Of a DNA stretch of 64,000 bases, positions 52,684-61,168 are shown one piece after another; position 1 is the stretch's first letter, and the number at the start of each line of letters is the position of its first letter. A program made the translations under genes and the position numbers. The DNA is taken from positions 1-64,000 of the forward strand of contig JAJPJR010000047.1 of NCBI GenBank assembly GCA_021324165.1, read 5' to 3'. The DNA is from Armatimonadota bacterium. GTDB taxonomy: Bacteria; Armatimonadota; Fimbriimonadia; Fimbriimonadales; ATM1. The notes below the pieces were generated by a model that made no database searches, was not told the origin of the DNA, and worked only from the letters and a program-made list of their open reading frames with translations.

Positions 52684-54645
52684 TTGATTCGAGTTACTGC
52701 CGCTGTCGTTTTCGTGTTGCTGGCTGCCGCGTCGTTTGGGCAGACCGTTTGTTTAAAAGTCCAGGAGTTCGACCCGGTTTCGTCGGGGATGCGGGCTCGG
52801 CCCGAGGTGACGCTATCGGAGCAGGGGGCGCGGCATATATTGGTGCAGTTGAGAAGCGTTCCCACGACAGCAGATCGGCGGTTTCTTTCTGCGGCAGGTG
52901 CGGCGCAGTTGGAATATGTTCCGCACAACGCCTATGTGTTTAAGGCTGATGATGCGCTGGCGGCGCGGCTTGCGGCTTGGCCGCGTATGAGGTATGTGGG
53001 TGAGTTTCTTCCCGCCTATAAGATTGATCCCGAGATCGGCAAGCGCAGGTTTGATTCGCTCGTAAGGACGCTGCTTTCGCGGATCGGGATTTATGATCTG
53101 GTGGTGACGCTGCACGATGGAGAAATGCCGACCGCCGTTAGAACGTCGGGCCAGGTTTTGAGCGTTGATCGCTGCGGGCCGAGATATCTGATATCGCTTA
53201 GGGCGAACGAAAACGAAATCGTTGCACTGGCTCGGCAGGATGCGGTTGCTTTCATCGAAGAGGCTTCGGAACCGACATTGCGAAACGACACAACGTGCTG
53301 GGTGATTCAAACCAATCAGCAGGGCAACACGGCAATTTGGAACCGCGGTTTGATGGGCCAGAACCTGATCGCGGGTTTGATTGATACAAAGATGTACATG
53401 GGCCACAACGACTTTCGCGACGATACGAACAACACCGCGGGGCCTAACCACCGAAAAGTGGTGATGTATAACAGCAACAGCGGACAAAGCGGCGGAGATT
53501 ATCATGGGACGCACACCGCGGGCACTTTGGTTGGAGATCATCAGCCGATTGACGGCTCCACCTATCGCAACGGAATGGCGTATAAGGCGCGGGTTGCGTT
53601 TACCAACCTTAGCGATGTGAGCAGCGGTAATCTTTATTCTAAATTCGTTACCGCATATCAGGCGGGAGCGCGGGACAACTCGAATTCTTGGGGCGATGAC
53701 AGCACCCGGCAATACACAAGCTGGTGCCAACAGATTGATCAGTTTTCTTGGGATTACGAAGACGCGATGGTAGCATTCGCCGTGTCGAACGGTTCGGTTT
53801 GCACCACGCCCGAAAACGCGAAGAGCTGCCTCGCGGTGGGAGCGTCGCAGCAGGCGCCCAATCAAGATTTCATCGGATCGGGAGGAACGGGCCCGACGGC
53901 TGACGGCAGGCGGAAGCCGGAAATCTTCGCGCCGGGGATCAACATCTGGTCGGCAAAGACCGGAACGACGGATCAGTGGTATGCGATGTCGGGGACTTCG
54001 ATGGCTTGCCCGGCGGTTACCGGCGGCGCGGTTTTGTGCCGGCAGTGGCTGCGGGATGGATATGCGCTGGATGGGACGCCGCGCGGGCCGTCGTACATCG
54101 CTCCGATTACGGGCGCGCTTGTGCGGGCGATGGTGTTGAACGGGACGGTTGATATGACCGGAATCAACGGATATCCAAGCAACCGCGAAGGGTGGGGACG
54201 GATGCTGCTGGACAACGTGTTATGGTTTGCAGATGAGAATCGGCGCACGATTCCGTGGGTGGTGCGCAACGCTAACGGAATGACCTTGGGGCAGGAGCGT
54301 GTTTTCTCGATCAACGTTCTGGATTCTTCGCAGCCGCTGAAAATTACGATGACGTTCACTGATTATCCGGGCGCGGCGTTTGCGAGCGATCCGGTGGTGA
54401 ACAATCTTGATTTGGAAGTTGTAGCACCCGATGGGACGACGTACCTTGGAAACGTTTTTGCGAACGGGCAGTCGGCCCCGGGCGGCCAGGCCGACTTGCG
54501 CAACTCGACCGAAATGGTTTTGCTCAATGCGCCTCAAACGGGCGTTTGGCGCATTCGGGTGAAAGAGACCGCGTTGAACAACGGCGCCGCACAAGGATTC
54601 GCGGTGGTTGCGAACGGAATCATTCAGCGTTCGCCCGGCGGTTAG
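52684..54645 (+). CDS. Subtilisin-like serine protease, exported
   Basis: A 653-residue protein of the S8 family. Signal peptide (MIRVTAAVVFVLLAAASFGQ); an I9-like propeptide region (about 30-180); the catalytic triad in GLIDTKMYMGH (Asp about 232), DYHGTHTAGTLVGDH (His about 276) and WYAMSGTSMACPAVTGG (Ser about 438); and a C-terminal beta-sandwich (KITMTFTDYPGAA, VNNLDLEVVAPDGTTYLGNV) typical of alkaline proteases of the KP-43 type. The TTG start at 52684 sits 6 nt after GGAGGT (52672-52677). It degrades extracellular protein, fitting the M28 peptidase. Confidence 0.93.
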   Translation: MIRVTAAVVFVLLAAASFGQTVCLKVQEFDPVSSGMRARPEVTLSEQGARHILVQLRSVPTTADRRFLSAAGAAQLEYVPHNAYVFKADDALAARLAAWPRMRYVGEFLPAYKIDPEIGKRRFDSLVRTLLSRIGIYDLVVTLHDGEMPTAVRTSGQVLSVDRCGPRYLISLRANENEIVALARQDAVAFIEEASEPTLRNDTTCWVIQTNQQGNTAIWNRGLMGQNLIAGLIDTKMYMGHNDFRDDTNNTAGPNHRKVVMYNSNSGQSGGDYHGTHTAGTLVGDHQPIDGSTYRNGMAYKARVAFTNLSDVSSGNLYSKFVTAYQAGARDNSNSWGDDSTRQYTSWCQQIDQFSWDYEDAMVAFAVSNGSVCTTPENAKSCLAVGASQQAPNQDFIGSGGTGPTADGRRKPEIFAPGINIWSAKTGTTDQWYAMSGTSMACPAVTGGAVLCRQWLRDGYALDGTPRGPSYIAPITGALVRAMVLNGTVDMTGINGYPSNREGWGRMLLDNVLWFADENRRTIPWVVRNANGMTLGQERVFSINVLDSSQPLKITMTFTDYPGAAFASDPVVNNLDLEVVAPDGTTYLGNVFANGQSAPGGQADLRNSTEMVLLNAPQTGVWRIRVKETALNNGAAQGFAVVANGIIQRSPGG

Positions 54646-54998
54646 CGGTTCGCGAACTCCACAAGTCCGATCGGGTTGCCATCGGGATCGGAAATCTGCG
54701 CGCTCCATCCGACGTGCGGGAGTTCGGTCTTTCCGCGCAGCAGCGTTCCACCCGCCGCGTTGGCCTTTTCGAGAACCGCCTCGATGGATTCGACTCTCAC
54801 CCATACGGACGGTGACTCGCCGGTTTGGAACGGTTTGGAGAGTTGGATTCCGCCCAGATGCTTTTCTCCATCCCCGAACGTGATCATCCCGTCGGAGAAT
54901 GTTGAAAACGTCCAATCAAAAACCGCGGTGAAAAACTGCAGCGACCTGTTGAGATCGGTAGACAAAAACTCGATGTGACAAAAACCGTTGACTGCCAT
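54642..54998 (-). CDS. VOC-family (glyoxalase-like) protein
   Basis: A 118-residue single VOC domain: NGFCHIEFLSTDLNRSLQFF, FDWTFSTFSDGMITFGDG, VWVRVESIEAVLEKANAAGG and QISDPDGNPIGLVEFAN. Members bind metal or small molecules and include isomerases, dioxygenases and drug-binding proteins; no function can be fixed. TAAACT lies 8 nt before the ATG at 54998. It overlaps the subtilase 3' end by 4 bp (TTAG). Confidence 0.87.
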   Translation of the reverse strand: MAVNGFCHIEFLSTDLNRSLQFFTAVFDWTFSTFSDGMITFGDGEKHLGGIQLSKPFQTGESPSVWVRVESIEAVLEKANAAGGTLLRGKTELPHVGWSAQISDPDGNPIGLVEFANR

Positions 54999-55012
54999 GA
55001 CGTTCAAGTTTA

Positions 55013-55423
55013 TCAGCGCCGACGGTAACTTGCTTTGCCGATGTTGCGAAATTGCGACGGCGAAAGACCGGTTTCGCGGCGGAACGCACGGCTGAATGCG
55101 CTGAGCGACTCGAACCCCACCTCGAGCGCTGCCTCAGAAAGCGAACAGGCAGACGAGCGCACCAGCGTCTTGGCGCGTTCGATCCTGGCTTGGTGCCGGC
55201 ATTGCGTCGGGGTGCACCCGAACGCCTGCCGAAAAAGCCGGTGAAAATGGAACCGAGAAAGCCCCGCGCGTGCCGCCAACGCCGAAAGAGACTGGCGCCG
55301 AGCGGGCTTGGCTTCGATCTGCTCTTTTGCCCAGATGAGCAGGCGGATCAGATCGGTTCGCGTTTTCCACTTTACGGCCGGAAGTTTGGACGCCGCCAGC
55401 GCCGCGGGACACGGACCGATCAT
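55013..55423 (-). CDS. AraC-family regulator, HTH only
   Basis: A 136-residue protein with a full AraC/XylS double helix-turn-helix: [60 protein letters not shown] and [12 protein letters not shown]. The N-terminal effector domain is nearly absent (about 25 residues). The adjacent VOC gene 14 bp downstream is probably its target or partner. TATAAT ends 6 nt before the ATG, the leaderless pattern, and it shares a palindromic -10 with glyA. Confidence 0.92.
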   Translation of the reverse strand: MIGPCPAALAASKLPAVKWKTRTDLIRLLIWAKEQIEAKPARRQSLSALAARAGLSRFHFHRLFRQAFGCTPTQCRHQARIERAKTLVRSSACSLSEAALEVGFESLSAFSRAFRRETGLSPSQFRNIGKASYRRR

Positions 55424-55429
55424 GTTCTG

Positions 55430-55437
55430 ATTATAAT
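55430..55437. promoter_or_regulatory. Shared palindromic -10 of AraC-type gene and glyA
   Basis: ATTATAAT is palindromic, so TATAAT reads on both strands. The minus-strand -10 ends 6 nt before the AraC-type ATG (55423). The plus-strand -10 (55432-55437) ends 9 nt before the glyA ATG (55447). Only 23 bp separate the two start codons. Confidence 0.6.
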
Positions 55438-55446
55438 CTTCAATCT

Positions 55447-56730
55447 ATGCCACTGAACATCGCCGATCCCGAGATTCGAGCCCAGCGGACGCACAATTTG
55501 GCGCAGGTTGACCCGGAGGTCGCCCACATCCTGCGCAAAGAACAGACCCGGCAGGAGCAGAACTTGGAACTGATTGCGAGCGAGAACATCACGAGCCGTG
55601 CGATACGCGAGGTTGTTGGCAGCGTGATGACCGACAAATATGCCGAGGGTTATCCAGGCAGGCGATATTACGGCGGCTGCGAGTTTTATGACGAAGTGGA
55701 GACGCTGGCGATTGGGCGCGTGAAACAACTTTACGGAGCGGCATGGGCAAACGTGCAGCCGCACAGCGGAGCGCAAGCCAACATGGGAGTTTATTTCACC
55801 ATTTTGAAGCCCGGCGACACGATGATGGCGATGAATCTTTCGCACGGTGGGCATTTGACGCACGGAAGCCCCGTGAACTTTACGGGAATGATGTACACCA
55901 TCGTTCCTTATGGCGTGAGAGAAGACAACGAACTGATTGATTATGACGCCGTGGCGGAACTCGCCGAACGGCACAAACCGAAGTTGATCGTGTGCGGCGC
56001 AACTTCGTATCCCAGGAGAATTGAGTTCGCGCGGTTTCGGCAGATTGCCGACGCGGTTGGAGCCGTTTTGATGTGCGATATGGCGCATCCCGCGGGTCTC
56101 ATCGCTGCGGACGAATATCCGAACCCCGTTCCGCACTGCCATGTGGTAACAAGCACCACGCACAAAACGTTGCGCGGCCCGCGAGGCGGAATGATTCTTT
56201 CAAACGACGAAGAGTTGGGAGCGAAAATTGACAAGACGGTGTTTCCGGGAATTCAGGGCGGCCCGCTGATGCATCAAGTGGCCGCGAAAGCGGTCTGTTT
56301 TCACGAGGCGTCGCAGCCCTCGTTCAAAAACTACGCCAAACAGGTTCGGAGCAACGCCGACGCAATGGCCGAAGCGCTGACGAGTGAAGGTTTTCGTTGC
56401 GTAAGCGGCGGCACCGATTCGCATCTGGTGTTGGTGGATCTTCGGCCGTTTTCGATGACGGGAAAGGCCGCAGAAAAACTGTTGGATCGTGTGGGAATCA
56501 CCACCAACAAGAACACTATTCCGTATGATCCCGAAAAACCGTTTGTAACCAGCGGCTTGCGAATCGGCACTCCTGCCGTTACGACGCGGGGGATGAAACA
56601 GGATGAGATGCGGCAGATCGCGGCGTTGATCGCCGAGACGCTGCGATGCAAAGACGATGAGCCGGCGTTGGAGAAGATTCATGCGAAGGTGCGCAGCCTG
56701 ACGGCCGCATTTCCCGTGCACGACATCTGA
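55447..56730 (+). CDS. glyA: Serine hydroxymethyltransferase
   Basis: A 427-residue fold-type I PLP enzyme. Marks: [54 protein letters not shown], the PLP lysine in [17 protein letters not shown] (about 239) and [13 protein letters not shown]. It interconverts serine and glycine with tetrahydrofolate. The ATG at 55447 lies 9 nt after TATAAT. It abuts the convergent DUF4139-like gene with no gap. Confidence 0.97.
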   Translation: MPLNIADPEIRAQRTHNLAQVDPEVAHILRKEQTRQEQNLELIASENITSRAIREVVGSVMTDKYAEGYPGRRYYGGCEFYDEVETLAIGRVKQLYGAAWANVQPHSGAQANMGVYFTILKPGDTMMAMNLSHGGHLTHGSPVNFTGMMYTIVPYGVREDNELIDYDAVAELAERHKPKLIVCGATSYPRRIEFARFRQIADAVGAVLMCDMAHPAGLIAADEYPNPVPHCHVVTSTTHKTLRGPRGGMILSNDEELGAKIDKTVFPGIQGGPLMHQVAAKAVCFHEASQPSFKNYAKQVRSNADAMAEALTSEGFRCVSGGTDSHLVLVDLRPFSMTGKAAEKLLDRVGITTNKNTIPYDPEKPFVTSGLRIGTPAVTTRGMKQDEMRQIAALIAETLRCKDDEPALEKIHAKVRSLTAAFPVHDI

Positions 56731-58122
56731 TTACCACCGCGTTTGGATGGTGTAAGTCAACGTTTTTTGCTCGCCCGGCTTCAAGGTTTGTGTAAACTCA
56801 AACGTGTTTGAATCGGTTTTTTTCCAAGGCTGAGAAGCGTTCAGCACTGTCCATTCCGACCAGCCGTGCTCGACGATGCGAACGGTTTCGGCTGTGTTCT
56901 TTCGATTCCGCAACGAAATTTCGAACGTTTCGGAAACCGTTCTCGACGAGATTTTGCGGAATGCGGTGCGCTTGCGCTGACCCACGATATCGAAAGCGTC
57001 TCCAACATAAAGTCTGATTTTTTCTTCGCGCGGGGTGTGGTCAATCTCGTCTTCACCGATCATTTGCACCTGCCCCGATCCGTCGCGTTTGTAAACGCGA
57101 ATTCGGCCTTTCGGAAGGGGCATTCCAAGTTTGTTCTTTTCGGAGTTTTGCAGTTCGACAACCACGTTGACCTTTGAGTTAGGATCGGTGGCGTATCCTT
57201 CGCCGGGGCGGAAGCCCGCTCCGTACGACCGCCACAATCCACCTTGTCCTTCGAAGATCAACTGTTTTTTTACGCTCACGCCGCTGGCCGAAAGGAGCGC
57301 AATCTGCTTGATCTCGTTGTTTCTGATTGTGGCAGGACGTTGAAGCGTGTAAAGGTGGTATTCGAAAAGCTGCTGTTCGGCAAAGCCGAGTTTCTTCTCG
57401 TCCATTTTGTCTTTCAGCGCTCCCGATTCCGCCGGGGGCGGGCCGGGGCTTTCAACGCGATGAACGTCGCCGGCCACAAGTTTCAACACTGCGTCGTTGA
57501 ACGCCGCGCCGCATCGGTTGTTGATCGTAACCCAGCCGTTGAGATCGGCGCTCGTGTCCGCCGCATTCAAAGTGAGCACATAATCTGCCGACCAAGTGAT
57601 CGCATTTGTCAAATATGCCAGCTCCAGGTCGCACGCGCCTTCGTTCTGCGTTTCAAGTTCCCACATCAGGGTCGGTTTGCTGATGAGTCCTTCGGGCATT
57701 TCCAACACCTCGATCGTTCCCGGTGGGTTTAGAACGATTTTTCCGTCGTCGGTTTTCACTACGATGTTCCCTGCCGCCAGGAGTTCACCTTCAATCACCG
57801 CCGCTTGGCCGTTATTCAATATCTGTGTGAATTTCACGCGCTTTCCGATGGACTTTTCCAAAATCTTTTCCGGCGAAATCAGGTCGTATTGGTAGTTCTG
57901 CTCCAACATTTGGATCGGCATCGAAACGGTGAGGCTTTTGATGCCCACGCTCGATGGGTCAATCGCCGATGGCACGTCTTCGATGCGAATCTGCTGCCTG
58001 CCTGAAGCAAGCCGAACGCTCCGCACTTCTTTCACCAGGCCGAAATCGTTGTTATAGATCGTAACTTCAACGGCTTTCGGCGCCGAAGCCAAGGCCAGCC
58101 CGATTCCGGAAAAACAGATCAT
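56731..58122 (-). CDS. DUF4139-like secreted protein, copy 1
   Basis: A 463-residue protein with an N-terminal signal (MICFSGIGLALASAPKAVEV). Its pattern VTIYNNDFGLVKEVRSV, WELETQNEGACDLELAYLTN and WSADYVLTLNAADTSADLNG matches DUF4139. It is the same length as the upstream tandem copy (58127-59518) and very similar to it. The start lies 4 bp after the stop of that copy, with no Shine-Dalgarno, so it is probably translated by coupling. DUF4139 occurs in secreted or membrane-associated proteins of unknown role. A Gly/Pro-rich loop (about 215-235) differs between copies. Confidence 0.87.
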   Translation of the reverse strand: MICFSGIGLALASAPKAVEVTIYNNDFGLVKEVRSVRLASGRQQIRIEDVPSAIDPSSVGIKSLTVSMPIQMLEQNYQYDLISPEKILEKSIGKRVKFTQILNNGQAAVIEGELLAAGNIVVKTDDGKIVLNPPGTIEVLEMPEGLISKPTLMWELETQNEGACDLELAYLTNAITWSADYVLTLNAADTSADLNGWVTINNRCGAAFNDAVLKLVAGDVHRVESPGPPPAESGALKDKMDEKKLGFAEQQLFEYHLYTLQRPATIRNNEIKQIALLSASGVSVKKQLIFEGQGGLWRSYGAGFRPGEGYATDPNSKVNVVVELQNSEKNKLGMPLPKGRIRVYKRDGSGQVQMIGEDEIDHTPREEKIRLYVGDAFDIVGQRKRTAFRKISSRTVSETFEISLRNRKNTAETVRIVEHGWSEWTVLNASQPWKKTDSNTFEFTQTLKPGEQKTLTYTIQTRW

Positions 58123-58126
58123 TGCG

Positions 58127-59518
58127 CTACCAGCGGGTTTCCACGGTGTAGGTTACGACCTGCTCTTTGTCGGGCTCCAGCCTCACAAGATATTCAAACG
58201 TGTTCGAGTCAATCTTTCTGCTTTTTTGGCTTTCGTTGAGAATCTGATATTCCGCCCAAGCATGTTCCACTACGCGCACGGTTTCGGGCGTTTTTTTGCG
58301 GTTTCGCAGTTTGATTTCGAACGTTTCGCGCACGACGTTGGTTGCGATGATTTTGAATTCGGTGCGCTTTCGTTCACCCACGATGTCGAACGCGTCGCCG
58401 ATGTACAGTTTGATCGTCTCTTCGCGCGGAGTGTGATCTATCTGATCTTCTCCAACCATTTGAACCTGGCCGGAAGCGTCGCGTTTGTACACACGCACCC
58501 GCCCTTTTGGAAGCGGCAAGCCCAGTTTGTTTTTATCGCTGTTGGTGACTTTCACAATGATGTTCACCTTCGAATTCGCATCGGTCGCATACCCTTCGCC
58601 GGGCCGGAAGTTTGCGCCATAGGCGTACCAGTAACTTTTCTGCCCTTCAAAAACCAGGTCTTTTTGAACATCAACATCCGAGGCGCTGAGCAGCGCGATC
58701 TGTTTGGTTTCGTTGTTGCGAACGGTTGCGGGCCTGCCCAACGTGTACAAGTGGTATTCGAAAAGCTGCTGCTCGGCGAAGCCAGCATCGGCAGCGCGAA
58801 TGCCTCCGCCTCCACGGCCCGCTGGGGCGTTGAACTGCATTTCGCGCAGACGGCGGACATCGCCCGCAATCAGTTTCAATGTGGCATCTTTCCAGGTTGC
58901 TCCGCACCGATTGTTGATCGTTACCCAACCGTTCAGATCGGCTTTTGTGTCGTCGGCATTCAGCGTGAGCACATAATCTGCCGACCAGCCGATGTTGTTC
59001 GTAAGATACGCGATTTCCAGGTCGCGCTGGCCAGCTTTTTCGGCGGCCAAATCCCACATCAGAGTGGGCTTGCTGATGAGGCCTTCAGGAATCTCCATCA
59101 CTTCGATGGTGCCCGAAGGATTCAAAACGATTCGTCCATCGTCGGTTTTAATCACGATGTTTCCGAGGCTCATCAGCACGCCTTCCGTTACGATCTGTTG
59201 GCCGTTTTGCAACTGCTGGCGGAACCGCACGCGCTTGCCCACGGATTTCGCCAAAATGCTTTCGGGCGAAAGAAGGTCATATTGGTAGTTCTGCTCGAGC
59301 ATATCAATCGGCAGATTTTTTGTCAGGCTCCTGATTCCAACGCTGGTTGGGTCTATCGAAGACGGCACGTCTTCCACGCGGAGTTCCTGCCGGCCCTGAG
59401 AAAGGTTGACTTCTCGAACCTCTTTTACCAGGCCGAAATTGGCGTTATAGATCGTGATTTCAACCGATTTGGGTGCGCCCGCGGTTAGAATCGCGGCAGC
59501 AAGGGTTGTGCCTACCAT
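58127..59518 (-). CDS. DUF4139-like secreted protein, copy 2
   Basis: A 463-residue protein with signal MVGTTLAAAILTAGAPKSVE. It has the same domain as copy 1: VTIYNANFGLVKEVREVNLS, LEIAYLTNNIGWSADYVLTL and NGWVTINNRCGATW. The ATG at 59518 has GGAGGT 5-6 nt upstream; a longer frame upstream gives an Arg-rich unlikely N-terminus. It is the promoter-proximal member of the tandem pair. Its loop at about 240 is Gly-rich (APAGRGGGGIRA), unlike copy 1. The function is unknown. Confidence 0.87.
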   Translation of the reverse strand: MVGTTLAAAILTAGAPKSVEITIYNANFGLVKEVREVNLSQGRQELRVEDVPSSIDPTSVGIRSLTKNLPIDMLEQNYQYDLLSPESILAKSVGKRVRFRQQLQNGQQIVTEGVLMSLGNIVIKTDDGRIVLNPSGTIEVMEIPEGLISKPTLMWDLAAEKAGQRDLEIAYLTNNIGWSADYVLTLNADDTKADLNGWVTINNRCGATWKDATLKLIAGDVRRLREMQFNAPAGRGGGGIRAADAGFAEQQLFEYHLYTLGRPATVRNNETKQIALLSASDVDVQKDLVFEGQKSYWYAYGANFRPGEGYATDANSKVNIIVKVTNSDKNKLGLPLPKGRVRVYKRDASGQVQMVGEDQIDHTPREETIKLYIGDAFDIVGERKRTEFKIIATNVVRETFEIKLRNRKKTPETVRVVEHAWAEYQILNESQKSRKIDSNTFEYLVRLEPDKEQVVTYTVETRW

Positions 59519-59586
59519 ACAAAACCTCCGATACGTTCGTTCGATACTTTGACGCACGCAGCCGCCGCAGGTTACTTTCCCTGCCT

Positions 59587-60732
59587 TCAGTACGTGCGAA
59601 GAGTCGGGTCAATCCGCTCGGCGAAAGCGTTGATTCCTCCCGCAACATTCGAGACGGATTTGAAACCGTTTTTGATGAGCAGCGCAGCGATTTCGTTGCT
59701 TCTGCGGCCCGTTCTGCAGATCACCGCAATTTCGGCTTCTTTGTCAAGGTCATTCATCCGTTTTGCCACTTGAGACATCGGGATGTGCACGCACGGATCG
59801 AGTCTGGAGATTTCCAGTTCGAACGGCTCGCGGACATCCAGCAGAACGAACCGTTCGCCAGAATGCAGTTTCTGGTTCAAGGTTGTGACATTCATCTGGG
59901 GGACTTCCATCTGCTGTTCGTTTGTGGTGCGCGCCGCCGCGCAAAACTGTTCATAGTCTATCAGTTTCGTGATGGAAGGCGCATCGCCGCACACAGGGCA
60001 GTTCGGATCGCGCGAAATTCTAAACTGCCGGAACTTCATTTCGAGACTGTCTATCTGCAGAAGTCTTCCGACGAGGGTTTCGCCGATTCCAAGCAGAAAC
60101 TTGATGGCTTCGACGGCCTGAATGCATCCCACAATCCCCGGCAGAACGCCGAGCACGCCGGCTTCGGCGCAGTTTGGCGCGGCCTCGGGCGGCGGCGGCT
60201 GCGGATAAAGGCATCGGTAGCAAGGCCCCGACGGAGGGAAAAACAGGCTGGCCTGGCCTTCGAAACGATAAACCGATCCGTGAACGTTCGGCTTTTTCAG
60301 CATTACGCACGCGTCGTTCACCAGATAGCGTGTTGGAAAGTTGTCACTGCCGTCAATCACAATGTCGTATTGCGAAAGGATTGAAATCGCGTTGCTGCTG
60401 TCAAGCCGGACGTCGTGGGGAATTAGTTCGACTGTCGGGTTGAGTGCAGACAAACTTTCGGCGGCGCTTTGCACTTTTTTGCGGCCGACGTCGGCATCGC
60501 GATGCAGAATCTGCCTTTGAAGGTTGGTTCGATCCACGACGTCGGCATCAACAATTCCGATCTTTCCCACGCCTGCGGCAGCAAGGTAAAAACCCGCAGG
60601 CGAACCCAAACCTCCCGCTCCGATCAGCAGCGCAGAAGAGCGGCAAAGTTTTCGCTGACCTTCGGCTCCGACTTCGGGGATAGCCAAATGCCGCGCATAC
60701 CGCTGATGGTCGAGCGTTTCGCTCATGATCAT
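59587..60732 (-). CDS. moeB: MoeB/ThiF-like adenylyltransferase with rhodanese domain
   Basis: A 381-residue protein. The E1-like domain has ALLIGAGGLGSPAGFYLAAA, VVDRTNLQRQILH, CYRCLYP and NCPVCG (two CxxC zinc sites), and GVLGVLPGIVGCIQAVEAIK. The C-terminal rhodanese (about 285-381) has VLLDVREPFELE and the active-site Cys in AVICRTGRRSNEIA. Such MoeZ/MOCS3-type enzymes adenylate and thiolate the C-terminus of ubiquitin-like sulfur carriers. It starts at ATG 60732 overlapping the JAMM stop (ATGA); a second ATG lies at 60726. No sulfur-carrier gene is adjacent. Confidence 0.92.
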   Translation of the reverse strand: MIMSETLDHQRYARHLAIPEVGAEGQRKLCRSSALLIGAGGLGSPAGFYLAAAGVGKIGIVDADVVDRTNLQRQILHRDADVGRKKVQSAAESLSALNPTVELIPHDVRLDSSNAISILSQYDIVIDGSDNFPTRYLVNDACVMLKKPNVHGSVYRFEGQASLFFPPSGPCYRCLYPQPPPPEAAPNCAEAGVLGVLPGIVGCIQAVEAIKFLLGIGETLVGRLLQIDSLEMKFRQFRISRDPNCPVCGDAPSITKLIDYEQFCAAARTTNEQQMEVPQMNVTTLNQKLHSGERFVLLDVREPFELEISRLDPCVHIPMSQVAKRMNDLDKEAEIAVICRTGRRSNEIAALLIKNGFKSVSNVAGGINAFAERIDPTLRTY

Positions 60733-61118
60733 AGTATCGCAGAAATCTGTTTGTAATTCCCGCCTTCGAATTTCCAGCAGCGAAATTCTGCTGCGATTCC
60801 CTGCTTCACAGAGACGATCATGCAGATCTGGCCTTCGAACGCACAATCGGCATCGAGTTTCGAAGGTATCGGCTCGCCGTCGGGATGGCTGTGATACCAG
60901 CCGACCATTTCAAAACCCGTTTGATCGGCCTGCTTCTGGATTCGGAGCACCTCGATGGGGTTGACCTCGAACCGGTTTGCTTTGTCGGAAATGTTGACGG
61001 CTTCGACCGCTTCTATGATCGTTCCGTTTTTGGCAAACAGGGCTCCCACGGCCTCGTTCGGATAACACCGCTCGGCATGGCGGAAGATTTTTGCAAGCAC
61101 CGGATGCGGAGACGTCAT
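60729..61118 (-). CDS. JAMM/MPN metalloprotease, Mec-like
   Basis: A 129-residue JAMM domain with all residues present: Glu in YPNEAVGALFA, and GWYHSHPDGEPIPSKLD (HxH, Ser, Asp of H-x-H-x7-S-x2-D). Mec-type enzymes cut products from the C-terminus of sulfur-carrier proteins, for example cysteine from CysO. It overlaps the MoeB-rhodanese gene by 4 bp, so the two should work together on a carrier encoded elsewhere. The start lacks a strong Shine-Dalgarno; CACAAT lies 9 nt upstream. Confidence 0.92.
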   Translation of the reverse strand: MTSPHPVLAKIFRHAERCYPNEAVGALFAKNGTIIEAVEAVNISDKANRFEVNPIEVLRIQKQADQTGFEMVGWYHSHPDGEPIPSKLDADCAFEGQICMIVSVKQGIAAEFRCWKFEGGNYKQISAIL

Positions 61119-61168
61119 ACACCGCCGATTGTGGCCCGAACTAAGGTTGCCGGTAAACTGCGCGTTTT

